This document shows positions 25,601 to 38,100 of a stretch of 64,000 bases of DNA, piece after piece (the stretch's first letter is position 1; the number at the start of each line of letters is the position of its first letter). The notes under the pieces were generated by a model, which saw nothing but the letters and a program-made list of their open reading frames with translations, did no database searches and was not told the DNA's origin. Source of the DNA: Corythucha ciliata (Eukaryota > Arthropoda > Insecta > Hemiptera > Tingidae); NCBI GenBank assembly GCA_038030265.1, contig CM075940.1:16815604-16879603 (forward strand), read 5' to 3'. Position numbers and translations under genes: made by a program.

Positions 25601-28600
25601 ATTATAACGGTCGTTTAAAGAAATAATCAGCTTAAGTGACGACTATTGACGACGGGCCTAAAAGAATCCCGTCAATTTTGCCGCGGATAATGAGTTTTTC
25701 GCCTCAAAACTAGCAATGCTGTCCCATCACCGGACTTTTGGGGCTGTGCAATGATCATTTGAGCCCTGACAAATAAATAATAACCATAACATGGAAATAA
25801 AACTGAAAATGTTTCATTTAAAACTTCGTAATGAGGATGAAAATAGTGTATTTCAGCCTAATATGATTCACATGATTCACATTCCTTATACAACATAAAA
25901 AAATATATAAAGAGTAGGGGGCATCATTTTTTCCCACGTTGTTATACCTTTAGCTTCCAAAGCATGCCTGGGACACGCTCGGGATTCAGAAATGTTGTAT
26001 GTGAGATATGCATGTCAAATCAGCGAATACTTTGTTATTTAACAGCTATTGTGATGGAATGCGATGCAAATGAGCGGGAACGTTTCACATGAACTCCAAA
26101 CCGAAATTAATCGCCCTCGGGGTGGCGGGAAATCGTTAGTAATGTAGATACCTATTTTAACCGAGCGATTTCCCCCTATTCAAAGTCGAAAGCATTGTTA
26201 ATGAAAAAGCCATTTTGCTGAGTTAGAAAATCAAAATTTAAATAGCGCCCGATAGGTACAAGGGAATTCCTATTTTAGGAGTCAATAATAAAGAGCCAAT
26301 GATGTTACGGAGTGAATGGATTCGGTAGAGTACAGTTAATCAGCTTCTCGACTTGTATAATAACTTGGATCGTTTATCTTTAAGCCATTCGCTTTCTGCC
26401 TCTCCTAGTCGATTATAGCCCAAGGTACTATAAATCTCAGAGCTCTAAATCAATAGTCGCAGCATCCAGTTTGCATTTTCGTTTCAAAATTAGACGAGAA
26501 CTCCGCCTGCAATATTCGAGAAACGAAGGAACGAATGATAAGCGTTAATTAAAAAAAAAACGTCGCGCGTCGTATGAACGGCGTTTTTTTCATTTCATGG
26601 GAAATTACGCGAGTTAATCCCGGAAAGTCTCACTTCTACCTGTAGAAGCGTAGAAAACTTGGAAAATCGCATTCAAATCATGGAACCCGTCGTCTTCGCG
26701 CCTTAAAAAGAATGAGAAACCCCATTGTAAGAACTTTTTCTCTTCAATTCTCATCGACTTAGAGTGAAAACTTGACTTGAGAGGACTTTAATATTTGATA
26801 GGTTCACCTTGTTTAGGCTTTAAGTTGAAGATTTTACAGTTTAAATACCTTCGTCTTATCTCAGGGTTTGATAATTAAAGAGGTCGTGGTGCGTTGTGAA
26901 ATCAGTTCCAGTGGGGATGGTGGGGTAGGGGACGATCCAACGCTGAGTAAACAATAATAATCACAAAGGCTTGTTATGATAAGTTCTCGAAAACAATATG
27001 GAGCCCCTGAAGAGAACGTGATGGTACGGTGAGAGGAAAGTTATGCAACCATTCTCAAGATTGGGAGGTCGTGAAAGACGTAGCCTACCCATTTTTTCAC
27101 AGTGAAGACCTAAAAGAGGAACTTGGCTTTTCGGGCATTGTCAAATTTCATAAACAAATTAATTGAAGCTTCTATGAAGGTTAAAGGTATTGCTAGCGAG
27201 AAATAAGAGTGTGCGGGGGGGACTCATACGTGTGCGTACATACATATTCACTCCGGCAAGTTCAGCAAGGCGGCCACGAATTCGTCACTGCGTGGGGCAG
27301 TAAAAAAATTGTTTTTCGCAGCTGTCAGGCCAAGGAAAATCACGGTCACCCCCCCCCCCAACTCTGCCTCACCCTAACGATTCGCCATGAGCAAAATTCA
27401 ACCTGTTTTATTGACTCCTCCCCTTTCATTCGCTAGATTACAGCATTATAATGAATGAATTGAAGGGTGAAGGGGGGCTATAATTTAATTAAGCTTACCC
27501 ATATCAACCACACTTTCGACTCCTATAGAACAGCATTATATAATCCACTCGATACAGTCACAGGTGGTGACACAGCAACACCGCGCTAATTATTTTAACG
27601 CCTTATACCTTGCTTTCGCACGCTACCACGTAGCATTCTATAAATAAACATATTCTTGAGCGTTCAACACACGCTTTTTTAAAGTTAAATAACGAGGGAT
27701 GGAGACGGGAACAGTTGGTTCGCCAATTCTTGGCTTCAATGTTGTTTTCTACCCCCCACCCCACCCCATCGAACGAATTTATAGTGAGAAATCACATACT
27801 TTTTACTTCCATGTTCCCGTGGGGGGGGGGGGGAGAAGTACCTGTGGTGTTCTTGAAAAAAATCGAGTCCAAGCTGACTTCATATTATTAAATACGCAGG
27901 TCCAGAAATATTTAAGAAAGTGGTTTTCGGCGTGACGTCGGCCTGTCTGACCTTTTCCCCCGATAAATTGCATGATTATGGAAACCTGGCCATTTCTTGG
28001 TGTGAAAACCACAAATCTGGCCTTTGTTTTGAGAAAAAACATTTATCGGGCATATTTTCCCCGTAGCGAAATGTTGCTTTCAGTCATAACTTACGTTATT
28101 TTGATAAGCTTTCCACTTAAAGGGACGGTGACTCGGCAGAAAAAGGTAAACAAAATTAACGAATCGTCATTTTTTGCCTTCAAACAAACTTTTTCAGTCG
28201 TGAAGCCATTCAAGCAGTCTCAAATTTGACGAAAGAAAAAGACAACCCTCGAAAAAGCCACCCGCGAAAAGGTGTGTCACTGAGAGCGGCTAAAGAAACG
28301 TAGAGATTGACTAAAAGGGCAACACGCTTTAAGTAGATTAAAGCCATCCTAGAAAACTCAAAATTAAGGTTTCACTGACCAAAAAAGACAACCCTCTGAG
28401 GCATGTAGCTGTAGGCCATCCCAGAAACCTCAAAATCAACCAATGAGACTACCCCCCCCCCTCACAAGCGTGTTTCTGTTTGCCATCCACTGGCACTCAC
28501 GCTATCGGGAGTGGTAACAGTTGCGAACAGTTGTAACAGTACAAAAAAATGATAAATTAACACAAGAAACTGAGCGTTCGGGCCTGAAACCGGTGCAATA

Positions 28601-31129
28601 GCCTAGTCAGAAAATTTGCTATGAGCCGGAACTATGGACACAGGAGGCTCAAAACTTCAATGTTCCCCATTGTCTGCTTCAAATTGCTAGCCATTACACC
28701 GCAAACACTGAAAAATAACCACATGCCAGCCGGTCCAGGAAACTGACGACCTTATTATGTGAAATGGGATATTTGCTATTTTTAAAAAAACTGGAAAATG
28801 TAACCACTCACCTCAAAATATTTAACGACCGTTAAGGTAAGTCCAATAACCCATCTAAACGAGTACCATTGGGAGAGGGGGCTTTGGAAATGTATTTTTA
28901 TTGGACTGTATGGGGTTCATTCTACAGGTGAGCTTTTGCCATTCACACAACATAAATCTGCGCTCTCTTCAGATATTCAGTTTTTCTCCTTTCCTACGCT
29001 GTTAATCTGTGAGAGAGGGGGGGGGGCATTGAGAATCAGGCGTTTTATATAAAACTTCGCGATTTTTAAAAATACTCGCCTCATAGTTACACACTTTCTT
29101 TCTTTGTTTTCTTCCAGAATAAGTTTTCCTTTCCATTTCCCTTCCACCACCACCACCACCACCACACACAATTCCACACCAAGTCAGGCCACAAGTACCA
29201 TAGTTTTACAGAGTCTGCAAATGACTTAATCCGCGCGCTTAATAACCCAGGGTGACCGAGTGCAAAACGAAGCGATTATCAACGCTTCACATCTCGCGCA
29301 TTGCTCATAAACTAAAAGTTTCTTAACAGAATCAACCAAGTTAAGCGTGATGTGCACCCCTCCCCCCTTCCTAATTACACTGCCCGCTATTGCTGATGCG
29401 AAAGTATCTTTAAAAATGAACGCTGCATTAAAAAAAAAAAAAAAATGTACGCATTGGTTCAAATTTTTTCACAGCCGGAAAAGCAGAAATCGATTTTTTG
29501 TCTTAATCTCATCGTTGCATGCTGCGACCTATTTTAACGAACGCAGTAAACTCGCCGGCCTTTTTTTTTCCTAAAAAATAGAATAATGGCTTCTCTGTGA
29601 TTGTTGATGCTAATTGTGACTTTGAAAATATCGAGCCCTTTCTTTATTATGCCCGTAGGTCAATATTGCTCCAGCCTAAATTGTTATTGCCCTTGAGATT
29701 AAATAACAAATGTGAAACAAAGTTAATTTAATATTTTTTTCTTTTACTCTTTTTTTTATGTAATTTAATTTCGTGCTCCCCTACTCCTCCTCGGCCTCAG
29801 GAATTTCTGATGGACGCTAGTGCCATTTTGAAATTTAATCAGCGTTGCGCAGAGATGTGGGAAACATTATTTTTACACTGAGCTACAAAGAGTGAAAAAA
29901 AAGGAGAAGGGAAAAAATATATTTCTTATAGAACTGGGCCACATGAGCTTCTTTCCATAATCATTGGCAGGTTTGAATTAAATTAAGTGCGAAAAGCAGG
30001 CTGATTTGCGCTTATAACAAGGGTGGGTTTAGGGACGGGTGTAATTGAAATAAAATAAACACAACGGGCTTTTGAATAATTTTTGTTAATTAATTTTGTG
30101 ACATGGAACTGATAAGGAAGAGGCTGAACCGACCCATTCGAAATTATGCTTGTAATTAGCATTGATTCTGATTAACAGTGAATCAATTATTAAAGTTTTC
30201 ACATGATTCGCGTTTCGGTTTTACGGAGATTCAAGCAGCTCTGTCGAAGAGCCTGTAAGTCTTGGGAGGATTCATTCCTAATTCAAGACTAGTGAAGTCA
30301 CCTCAACCTCTAAAAGCGGGTGAATGGGAAGAGGGGGGGATTTTCGCGACTTCTCGCGATTCTGTGAAGCTCCCTTTCCTACTCGCCAACGTTTGATGGC
30401 TGATTTCAATACCAAATTGCCAGTTTCAACCATTCATTTCTTTGAAGTGATAATCAAAAGGAACTCAGCTATGTCGGTGTGTTCGGTTGGTGATGGGTAG
30501 GGGGTGTTATGGAACAAAGGAAAAGTAAAGAATTCTTCTGGAAGTGACAAGTCGTTATAGAACATTACATCAGAGCCGTGACGTTATTTGATTACCATCA
30601 ATCTCAATTTTCAAGACAGTCTCAACGTTCCACTGAGACTAAAGGGCGAATAACCAGGTGAAGGGCACGGGGGAGACGCGAAAACGCCGGCATCGGGGTG
30701 GCTCTGGGTATCTGAAATGTCCCATTTCCCAGACCAACGTTTCCCACGTTTAAGCTGTTGAAAATCAGTGAGCCCCTGACACGTGTCAGTCCACCGCCAC
30801 ACCACGCCCCGCGTCACACCGATCAGGAGCCTGCGGAGTCAGAGTAGAAGGAAGGCGTAAATGCGTGGTTCTCAAATTACCAGAGTGATTGCCCTATACA
30901 TGTAGGGTACGGTTTCAACCCTATATACGTTGATTGTACTCTCATTTCGAGGGGGGATTCCAAAACGTCCCTGCTTGTTCCCCGCGCCCCTATATGGACA
31001 ACTATTTCTTCATTGCTTTTCTTTTTAAAAACCGTCTTTTCTTGACCAGCTCTAACAAAATATAGATTGAATATGTACAAATACGGGAACCAAACGGGAA
31101 GGGACGACTGTAATTCATCGATCTAGGAT
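16641..31129. other. Long unassigned non-coding stretch
   Basis: 14.5 kb without a recognisable gene. A hAT-end-like phrase (GGGCGTAGCTAGAGCGTGG) lies near 18603. Homopolymer runs of 10-13 G or C lie at 18120, 24684, 27349, 27821, 28452 and 29017. A TG run lies at 23039-23054 and a CAC/ACC run near 29144-29168. TAAT-rich segments with an octamer word (ATGCAAAT, near 26065) or clustered TAATTA words (30080-30200) could be cis-regulatory but are unproven. Short frames were inspected and none shows a domain. Confidence 0.4.
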
Positions 31130-31845
31130 TGTTAACTTTGCCTTGTGTGAGCATTTATTACTCTTTCAGATTCGTCAATGAAAATCTAAATCAGTTCCAA
31201 AGGCATAGCGAATGTCACAATAGGTCTGTTCGCGGAGTTACACTAGGTTGCCCGAGGGTACACTCGGGCGCCCGAAAAGCGTTCGCGAGCAGACGAGTGT
31301 AGTTAGTGTAGCGAGTGTAGGGCGTTCGCGATGAGTTCAGAGCTACTCCGGGCTGCCCGAAGTTACTCCAATTTTTTGTTATAAATTGATAACTCTTATC
31401 TAACATGCACAGGAGTGATAAAATATCACGACTGTTATGAATTTACACTGGCTGATCTGAAAACGTTCGCGTAACAAAAAAATCCTCGCTGCCCTCGCCT
31501 ACACCAGCTACCCCAACCTGCCCTACACTACACTACACTACCCTACACTTTTTCTCCGCGAACAGACCTAATTTGAGTGAAAATTTGAACGGAAAATTTG
31601 ATAGCAGAATACTGTCGTATAAAAAGAACGCAAACGTTGGCAAATTTTTATGGCCCAAAATTTTTTAATAGATTGCCCGCAGAAGTAAAGAATCTACCTC
31701 TGAAACAATTCAAAAATAGAGTGAAACAGATTTTGACACAAAGTGCGTTTTACTCATTATTAATTGATGAGTTCTTGGCTTGTGATGCTTTTTAATTATT
31801 TTACCAGGCTGGACAGCCTGGTGGAGGTGTTTGCACTGAAGAGAC
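31130..31845 (+). pseudogene. 3' end of a LINE reverse transcriptase ORF, split by a MITE
   Basis: After the inserted element, the frame at 31598-31795 reads through RIKRTQTLANFYGPKFFNRLP and then QFKNRVKQIL. This is the C-terminal tail typical of CR1/L2-type LINE proteins (GPKxWNxLP followed by a helical FKxxxKxxL segment). It ends at a stop at 31793-31795. A short UTR follows and the copy ends in the (AAT)n tract. Upstream of the insertion, about 31160-31220 reads NENLNQFQRHSECH, which fits the part of these proteins just before that tail. Removing the inserted element and one TA keeps the frame open across the junction (HNNLSENL). A frameshift is then needed near 31610 to reach the tail frame. 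The copy is severely 5'-truncated and inactive. Confidence 0.7.
31221..31570. mobile_element. 350-bp TA-flanked inverted-repeat element (MITE) inside a LINE
   Basis: Perfect 15-bp terminal inverted repeats, GGTCTGTTCGCGGAG at 31223-31237 and its complement at 31554-31568, are bordered on both sides by TA (31221-31222 and 31569-31570). A TA target duplication is the mark of Tc1/mariner-type transposition. The interior repeats GTGTAG words on one side and CTACAC words on the other, plus several CGTTCGCG words near 31279, 31323 and 31463. It has no transposase frame, so it would be non-autonomous. The minus frame 31215-31406 that crosses it is a chance product. Confidence 0.85.
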
Positions 31846-31872
31846 ATAATAATAATAATATTAATAATAATG

Positions 31873-31910
<38 letters not shown>
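31846..31910. repeat. (AAT)n microsatellite, LINE tail
   Basis: About 21 AAT/ATA units with two interruptions directly follow the LINE 3' UTR (a GAAGAGACATAAT junction). It serves as the 3' terminus of this LINE copy. Slippage makes it a probable length polymorphism. The poly-Asn and poly-Leu frames across it are artefacts. Confidence 0.9.
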
Positions 31911-34900
31911 TCAGTCCAAAGGCTCCTCGGCCCCCCGCCACCCATCTGTCGTACCAACAAAAAACCAATAGAAGACAAGTTTACTGCTCCTATAAATTCT
32001 CAACTAATTAAGATATAGAAATTGTATTTACGCCAGATCTTCGCCAAACCGCGTCCCCAACAAGAGGATTACCAATGAATACCTAAGTAAATTAATGTTC
32101 CCTCAAGCCTGAGACTTCCCATTTCAATCTACTAATTAAAGTGATAAGGGTTATGTGTATACCGAGGAACAGCGGAGCTCTCGGGAGCTTATGTTAACTC
32201 CGAAAGCGATATTTTATTCACTTCAGCCCTTTAATGAAGGCTCCCCCCCCCCTCGTAAATAATGGAACATTATTTACATGTCGTTTAGAATATGTCCACC
32301 TTGTCATACGATGCCGTGACGTGAAATGAAATTTGCTATAGAGACGTTGCCCTGTTAAAAACTAAAGTGGTAGGGGGTAGGAAGGGTAATAGCTCTAAAG
32401 AATAAAGAAATTCAATCATCAAACTAAAAAAAGTTAAGATTAATGGAAATGCAGGTGCGGAGTCACGGCGAGGGCGACTTGATAAGACGTTGAGCTCCTT
32501 TCAGCTCGTACCCATTTCTCGAGATAGGGCGAGGGACCTGAATAATTCAACTCAATTAAATCTATTGAAAACCTTTTATCTGGACAATTGCTTGAATTGC
32601 TCGTTCTACAATTCTTTCATGGGAGCCAGTCGCAATATTATGTCGCCCATTCCCCCCTCTCCCTTGATTCAAGAGCTAAGAGTCTCAATTTGCACAAATA
32701 TTATAGCAGCCTTTCGCCTATGTGTGCAAACCACACACAAACTGTGACCGTTTGATGTTTTTAACGTCAGGGCAGGTCAACAACCACGGACTCAGGCACT
32801 GGGGGATTAAAAAAAAAAAAATCGGTATAGAAGGGCGTAAAGCAACATCAGTCGCCGTTTGAGGAGGCTTTTTCCTAAAGCCTAAAAAGAGATGTGTACA
32901 GGAAAAAAAAAATTGTTCCAAAAACTGTCTCATTTTTTCCAATTCAGGTGGCATGAATATGGGGGAAAACGAGTGGTCATAAATCTACAAGGTCCCCCCC
33001 CTCTAACCACCCCGTCCCACACCATACCTTCCTCTGCTACACAAAAATAGTTCATGACTCCATAAATTGTTACATAATATTGTGCGCGATAAACCAAATA
33101 GGAAAAGAAACTTCCCTTGACGTCTTCAAAAATAAATTTATTGTCTTAAAAGAGTTTACTCTAGCGATCCCTGCATAGTTAAATTCAAAGAAAATCGATA
33201 GGTTTTGCACTGCTCTTCATTGGGGGGGGGGGGTGCAGTTAGACGCCTCCCACCCCCAGCACTATTTCACTTCTTAATTAGTGAACTTTATATATAAATT
33301 TTCTTTACCTTTGTAATTACTTTTAGAATGTAAATAAAAAAGGGAACTTAAAATTTTTTTTTTTGTAATAATTCGTTAAAGGAAAATGTCATTATTTTTT
33401 ATTGGAAGCTTTTACGTTGCATTATGCATTAATGAAGAGCGAGAATTAATTTATTGGTCAAAGGGCCGAAAAAGATTGGGCTCGTTTTCAAATGTGTCCA
33501 TTCTTTTGTAAAGAGTCCTTCAACATTATCCACATTTTATGGTCTCAGAGGACTGAAAGAAGGTGATTGTGAAAAAAAAAAAAAAAAAAAAATTGTATAA
33601 ATCTCGACTTTCAGGGGGTGACATCCTCCCCCGTTATACAATGAATTTTTTACTATTGTGTGTGTTTTGATTTTCTCACCCTATTATAGTCGTGGAAAAT
33701 GAAGGTTTTTACCCCCGAGTGTTTTATTCATTTTTGTGCTGTACGGATTCTAAGACAACCGTCGGGTGGGAGGGGAGGGGGTAAATGTTTAATTTTTGGG
33801 GGGGAAAAACGTTTTTCGTGAATTTATGAAACGAAAGAGCACGAACGTATGAAGAAACAATGAACATCTGTGGTGTTCTTGAGAAGGTTTGGGAATCAAT
33901 ATTAGTTAATTCCGGTTTTGTTTTCTTTTCTAGTCAGGGAAAGGGGGTGGGGTAATTAAACGGTCAAACATGCGTGTTTTTTGAAGTTAAAATTAATTGA
34001 CTCACATTTCAGAAGCCAGTTTTAACGTCGAAGAAAAAAGACTTACCTGAAAAAAATAAAAGGGGTGTGATTAAATTAATGGATTACATTCATTTCTCTT
34101 AAGTTTCATCCTTGGAAATAATAATCGTAGTAATTGTTGCCACGCGAAGGAAAACAAGGCATATTTCCCAGTATCCCCTACCCGTCCTTTCCACCATCCA
34201 TTCCGCGGCCCAAATTGAACATTTTACCATGCTGAAAAGGCTCTTTCTTGTTAAAGAAAACTTTCCTGAAATAGTCCTCTCTCCTCTGCGCACTGGGGGA
34301 CGCCCTTCTTTCCCTTTTTCAGAGTTGTTGAGCTTGACAAATTTCTTGCGCCAAGTCTGCTCATTATCGTGAGACAGGGGAAAAGACTGGTTTGGGAAAA
34401 ACGTGACTTACACATACAGATTCCCCTCGCTTCATCTAACCGTCAGTCGTCCTGTGAAGGAGTAACCTCACCCCCATCCCCTCCCAACACAACTCCACAG
34501 CAATGTCGTCCACGGAAATTCTCCAACTCAAAAACTTTAACACCTTCACTATGTCATGTTTTCGGTAATACCATCAGATGATGTACCAGGGGTGATATGG
34601 CAGGGATAGAAGTGGCGTAGGGAGTTCGAGAAAAAAAAAGTGGTGACACTTATGATAACGGACCCCCCTCCCGGAAAAAATGCACCGAAAAAACCGCGCG
34701 GTGGGGGCACCATACGACTTGTATAATTTTCTTCTCGCTAACCCTTCCAACTTGAGCGTTTTAATTCTTGCGTCCCCCTCGTACACTCTCGCTACATCTC
34801 TCTTCTTCACACTCCCTAGAGACACGAAATACCGTAGAGAATGTGCACTTTTAAATGTGAGTTTCCACAGTGTGAGTGATGATGAAGGGGGCGGTTGGGA

Positions 34901-36115
34901 GGGGAATGAAGTTGCCCCTGCTAAGGGAGAGAGAGTCTAGGCATGTTTATAACACCCCTCTCTACAACTCTTCTCCACCAAACCAGGCAAATATACGAGC
35001 GCTTAGAGCAATCCGCACCAGCGCTCAGGCGCTGAGAAACACAATCGAACCCCCTTGCCCATCCTAAGCCCCTCTACACACCCCCTATCATCACTCAATG
35101 ACTTTGGAATAGAGTTTTCAGGATATAATTTAAATAAGTGGAAAATCGACAGTTTTAAATGCTTCGCCTCAAGTTTTGGAATGGCAGTAATTCCTGCCCA
35201 ATAAACTATCGCATCGGGATTTCCAACAAATCAGATCACTTTTGTGGGCTTCCTTAATAAGATGGTTGTAAAACAAGTTCCTTTCGATACCCAACCCTCT
35301 CTTTTTCTTATGATGATAAATCGGCCACACTTTTCGCTTCTTCCCTATCCAAACAAACCAAGTGGTTGCTTTCTTCACACGCTGTAAATAACGTCCCCCC
35401 ACCTCTCTCTCTCTAACACACACACACACTCACACATTGAATTCCTCAGAATTCTTTCATTCACATCCAATATACTCATAGCCACCTGAATAATTTATCA
35501 TAAAAAAATTATAGAATAGAGCAGCATAATGCAATCCGGCTCATATAAAGTGAATATCCCTCTCTGTCTACCATGTTTTTGAGGATCACGGAGGATCGGT
35601 GGGTTCGGGAAGGGGGGAACTTCCCCTTAAATGGCTAAGGACTTACAAAAGATAGCTTTTTTTCGGGGAAATCTTACTATTCTTCCCCTCTTTTCTTCAT
35701 TGCAAAAGTGCCAGCCTGTTTCTTCACCGACTTTATATATCTTTTCAAGGGCTATTCAAATATATTTATGGGAGGGGGTGGGGGACATTCAAACTGTGTT
35801 CTATATCTTTTATTTAACGGAATAAACTCTCTCTCTCTTGTCATGGACGACCTGCTTCCTTTTTATGATTTCCCACGGAATAATAACACAGCTGCAAACC
35901 TTTTACAAACTGTAAAAACCGAAAAAAAAATTTTTTTAGTTCATTGAACCAAGGGATGAATTCTCGCTAAGGGATCAAACAGTGTGAAATTCCCTCAAAA
36001 AAACGATTGAGGCATCGCCCCTCCCCCTACACACGCGCCTCAAAATCACTGGATAATTAAGACGTATATAGAGGAGTACCATGTTATCTGGCCGCCAACC
36101 GACATGGACAAATGA
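31911..36115. other. Unassigned non-coding stretch
   Basis: No gene or complete element was recognised. Landmarks are C10 at 32243-32252, G12 at 33222-33233, an A21 run at 33572-33592, TAAT-rich sequence at 33290-33450, and a CT run followed by an AC run at 35403-35429. The short frames present have no motif. Confidence 0.4.
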
Positions 36116-36428
36116 TCAAAGGTTTGTCATAAATATGCAGCCAATCGCAACGTCAGTGGCGTCGAGGGTTTGGACTATTTCGCTGTCTCTTTTGTTGAGA
36201 GGTGCACTGTGAGAGAGAAGAGAAGCTTTGTTGGACTCGCTTTCCTCATCGGACAATTTGATTTTCTCCTGGTTTCTCTTCAATCTCACTCTACGGGGTT
36301 CCTTCTGGCCTTTTGATTTCAGGGCGATCCAGGACGCGTGGGTGGAGGGCGGGGAAGAACGCTCTGTGATTGATGAATTCATAAATTTTTTTTCCTCGTT
36401 GACAGTGAATTCAATTAGAGATGGTATG
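36116..36428 (-). CDS. Weak candidate terminal exon, hydrophilic, unknown product
   Basis: The frame stays open for about 104 codons from a possible acceptor (TTTTGTAAG, ending at 36429 on the plus scale) to a TGA at 36116. A CACTAAT branch-point-like word lies about 15 bases before that acceptor. The 88 residues from the first ATG (36382) are strongly charged and read like disordered protein: KSKGQKEPRRVRLKRNQEK is followed by an acidic serine-rich DEESES segment. No domain was recognised, no AATAAA is evident downstream, and the opposite strand is open over much of the same interval. A chance frame remains the more likely explanation. Confidence 0.2.
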
Positions 36429-37242
36429 CTTACAAAATGGTATTAGTGAACGTAAATTACAAGTTTGGGGGAGAAACGAGTGACTTTTTTCCCCACCCTA
36501 CCACGACAAAGAAAGAAATTTGAAAGGGAGGCGACAGCATTGAAACATTGTTTAATTAAGAGCAATGCACAATTTCAGTTAATTTATTCCGGCGATTAAT
36601 TACATCTATTCGTCTATCTTCCAAAAAAAAATGCATGATGTCTGGTTAAACTTTTTCATAAGTTTGAATGAAAAATAAACAGAAAGTCGAAATGATAAAA
36701 CAAGAATTACATAATGTAAATCTATCAAGAAAGAAACACATTGGTCTATAATTAACTGAATAAGGACTTTATTACTTTTTCCTTCCTCATTGCGCCGGAA
36801 AATTATATTGCCGTTGCGCAGGGGCCAGCATCCACATGACTACGTCACTATTGGTTACAGCCCTCCACCCCCCCCCTCACACCAGTGTCCAGCTCAATGG
36901 TAGTAACTTCTGGTTTGTAACACCAGACCCAGAAGTCGTTGAATCCACCACCCCCCCCACACACACACACACTGCCACAACCATTCACTTCCTTTTTTCA
37001 GAATCTATAGTAGGGAGGACTCTCCTTAGGCTGTAAGGGCAACAAAAGAAAATGAGAAAGCTACCATAAATGGCAATTGGGGGGAAACCTTTCACACAGA
37101 GAGAACAAAATTCGTTATACGGACTGCATTTCGGTGCCTTCGTGGCTCTTTATAAAATGACATTGCAACAATCTTATTAGTGTTGTATTTGTTTTGAGAC
37201 ACTCACACTCTTGAGTCTCAATCTGTCTGTTTATAGCCTACT
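36429..37242. other. Unassigned sequence
   Basis: AT-rich sequence with TTAATTAA words near 36550 and 36595, and an AC run near 36958-36972. Nothing else could be supported. Confidence 0.4.
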
Positions 37243-37524
37243 GGGTATCCCTTTGGAATAGAAATGCACTAGATAAAACTTTGATGTTTACCATGAAAGA
37301 AATGAGCCCCTTAAAGCTCAGCCTCAGTCTCCAGGCTCAGGGGACTCAAACTTGAGGTTTTTTAGTGCTGTCAAATCACTCACGGGATATCGTTTGGAAT
37401 AGTTATGCACTGGGGATACAACTTTGAAGTTTGCCAGTGGCGAAATCAGCCCCACAGTGGCTTAGCCTCAGTCTTCAAGATCCAAGACCTTTCGAAGCGA
37501 CCGCTTCATCGTTGTCAAATTGTG
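37243..37524 (+). repeat. Tandem duplication, two copies of about 141 bp
   Basis: Copy 1 begins GGGTATCCCTTTGGAATAG at 37243. Copy 2 begins GGGATATCGTTTGGAATAG at 37384. Matching phrases follow at a constant offset of 141-144 bp: ATGCACT, ACTTTGA, then ATGAGCCCC against ATCAGCCCC, AGCCTCAGTCT, and GTCAAAT at the end. The copies are clearly diverged. No coding frame runs through either, so this is an old local duplication. Confidence 0.7.
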
Positions 37525-37592
37525 GTGGGCCAATATTACTGTGAAGCCTTCTAAGACGCCGCTGGTGGGTCCTAAAAACACAATTTGACAAC
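37511..37592. repeat. 82-bp inverted repeat with perfect 14-bp arms
   Basis: GTTGTCAAATTGTG (37511-37524) is exactly complementary to CACAATTTGACAAC (37579-37592). The left arm overlaps the end of the 141-bp tandem copy. It may be a small hairpin element or a chance pairing extended by the duplication. Confidence 0.5.
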
Positions 37593-38100
37593 CTACCGGA
37601 ATCCAATTTTTTGGCCGTTCAAAAAATTCGACAGGTTGGCAGAGGGGGGGATGTTAGCGGCCCAACAGTATAATTCAAGAAAAAAATCGGCAGATTGGGT
37701 TGGTTTCTAGTGGCTGGTGGCCCCTGTAACCTCTAAATCTCTATCCTTACGGACTATACCACACACAATCGCTCTTCAGAGACCACCTGACCATTTCTCG
37801 TCAGTTCGATTATAATCTTCGTGAGATTGTGGGTCAAATATGACTGGACGTCGGGTGGAAGGGTGGCTCACCCCTAAATTTCTTCCTATTTCAGCTAAAG
37901 GAGGGAATAGTATAAATTTTTATCCGATAACAGACATAATTCTTGAGATCAGAAAAGCCCTTCAAGAGGCCCACACGTACAATATTATTGCACAAACTAG
38001 TTTGCGCAATATTTTGTTTCCAGAAAAAAAATGAGTTATACATTATATTGTGCAACCCATCAATATAACCCACTCAATTTCATTGTACAACTCCTAGTTT

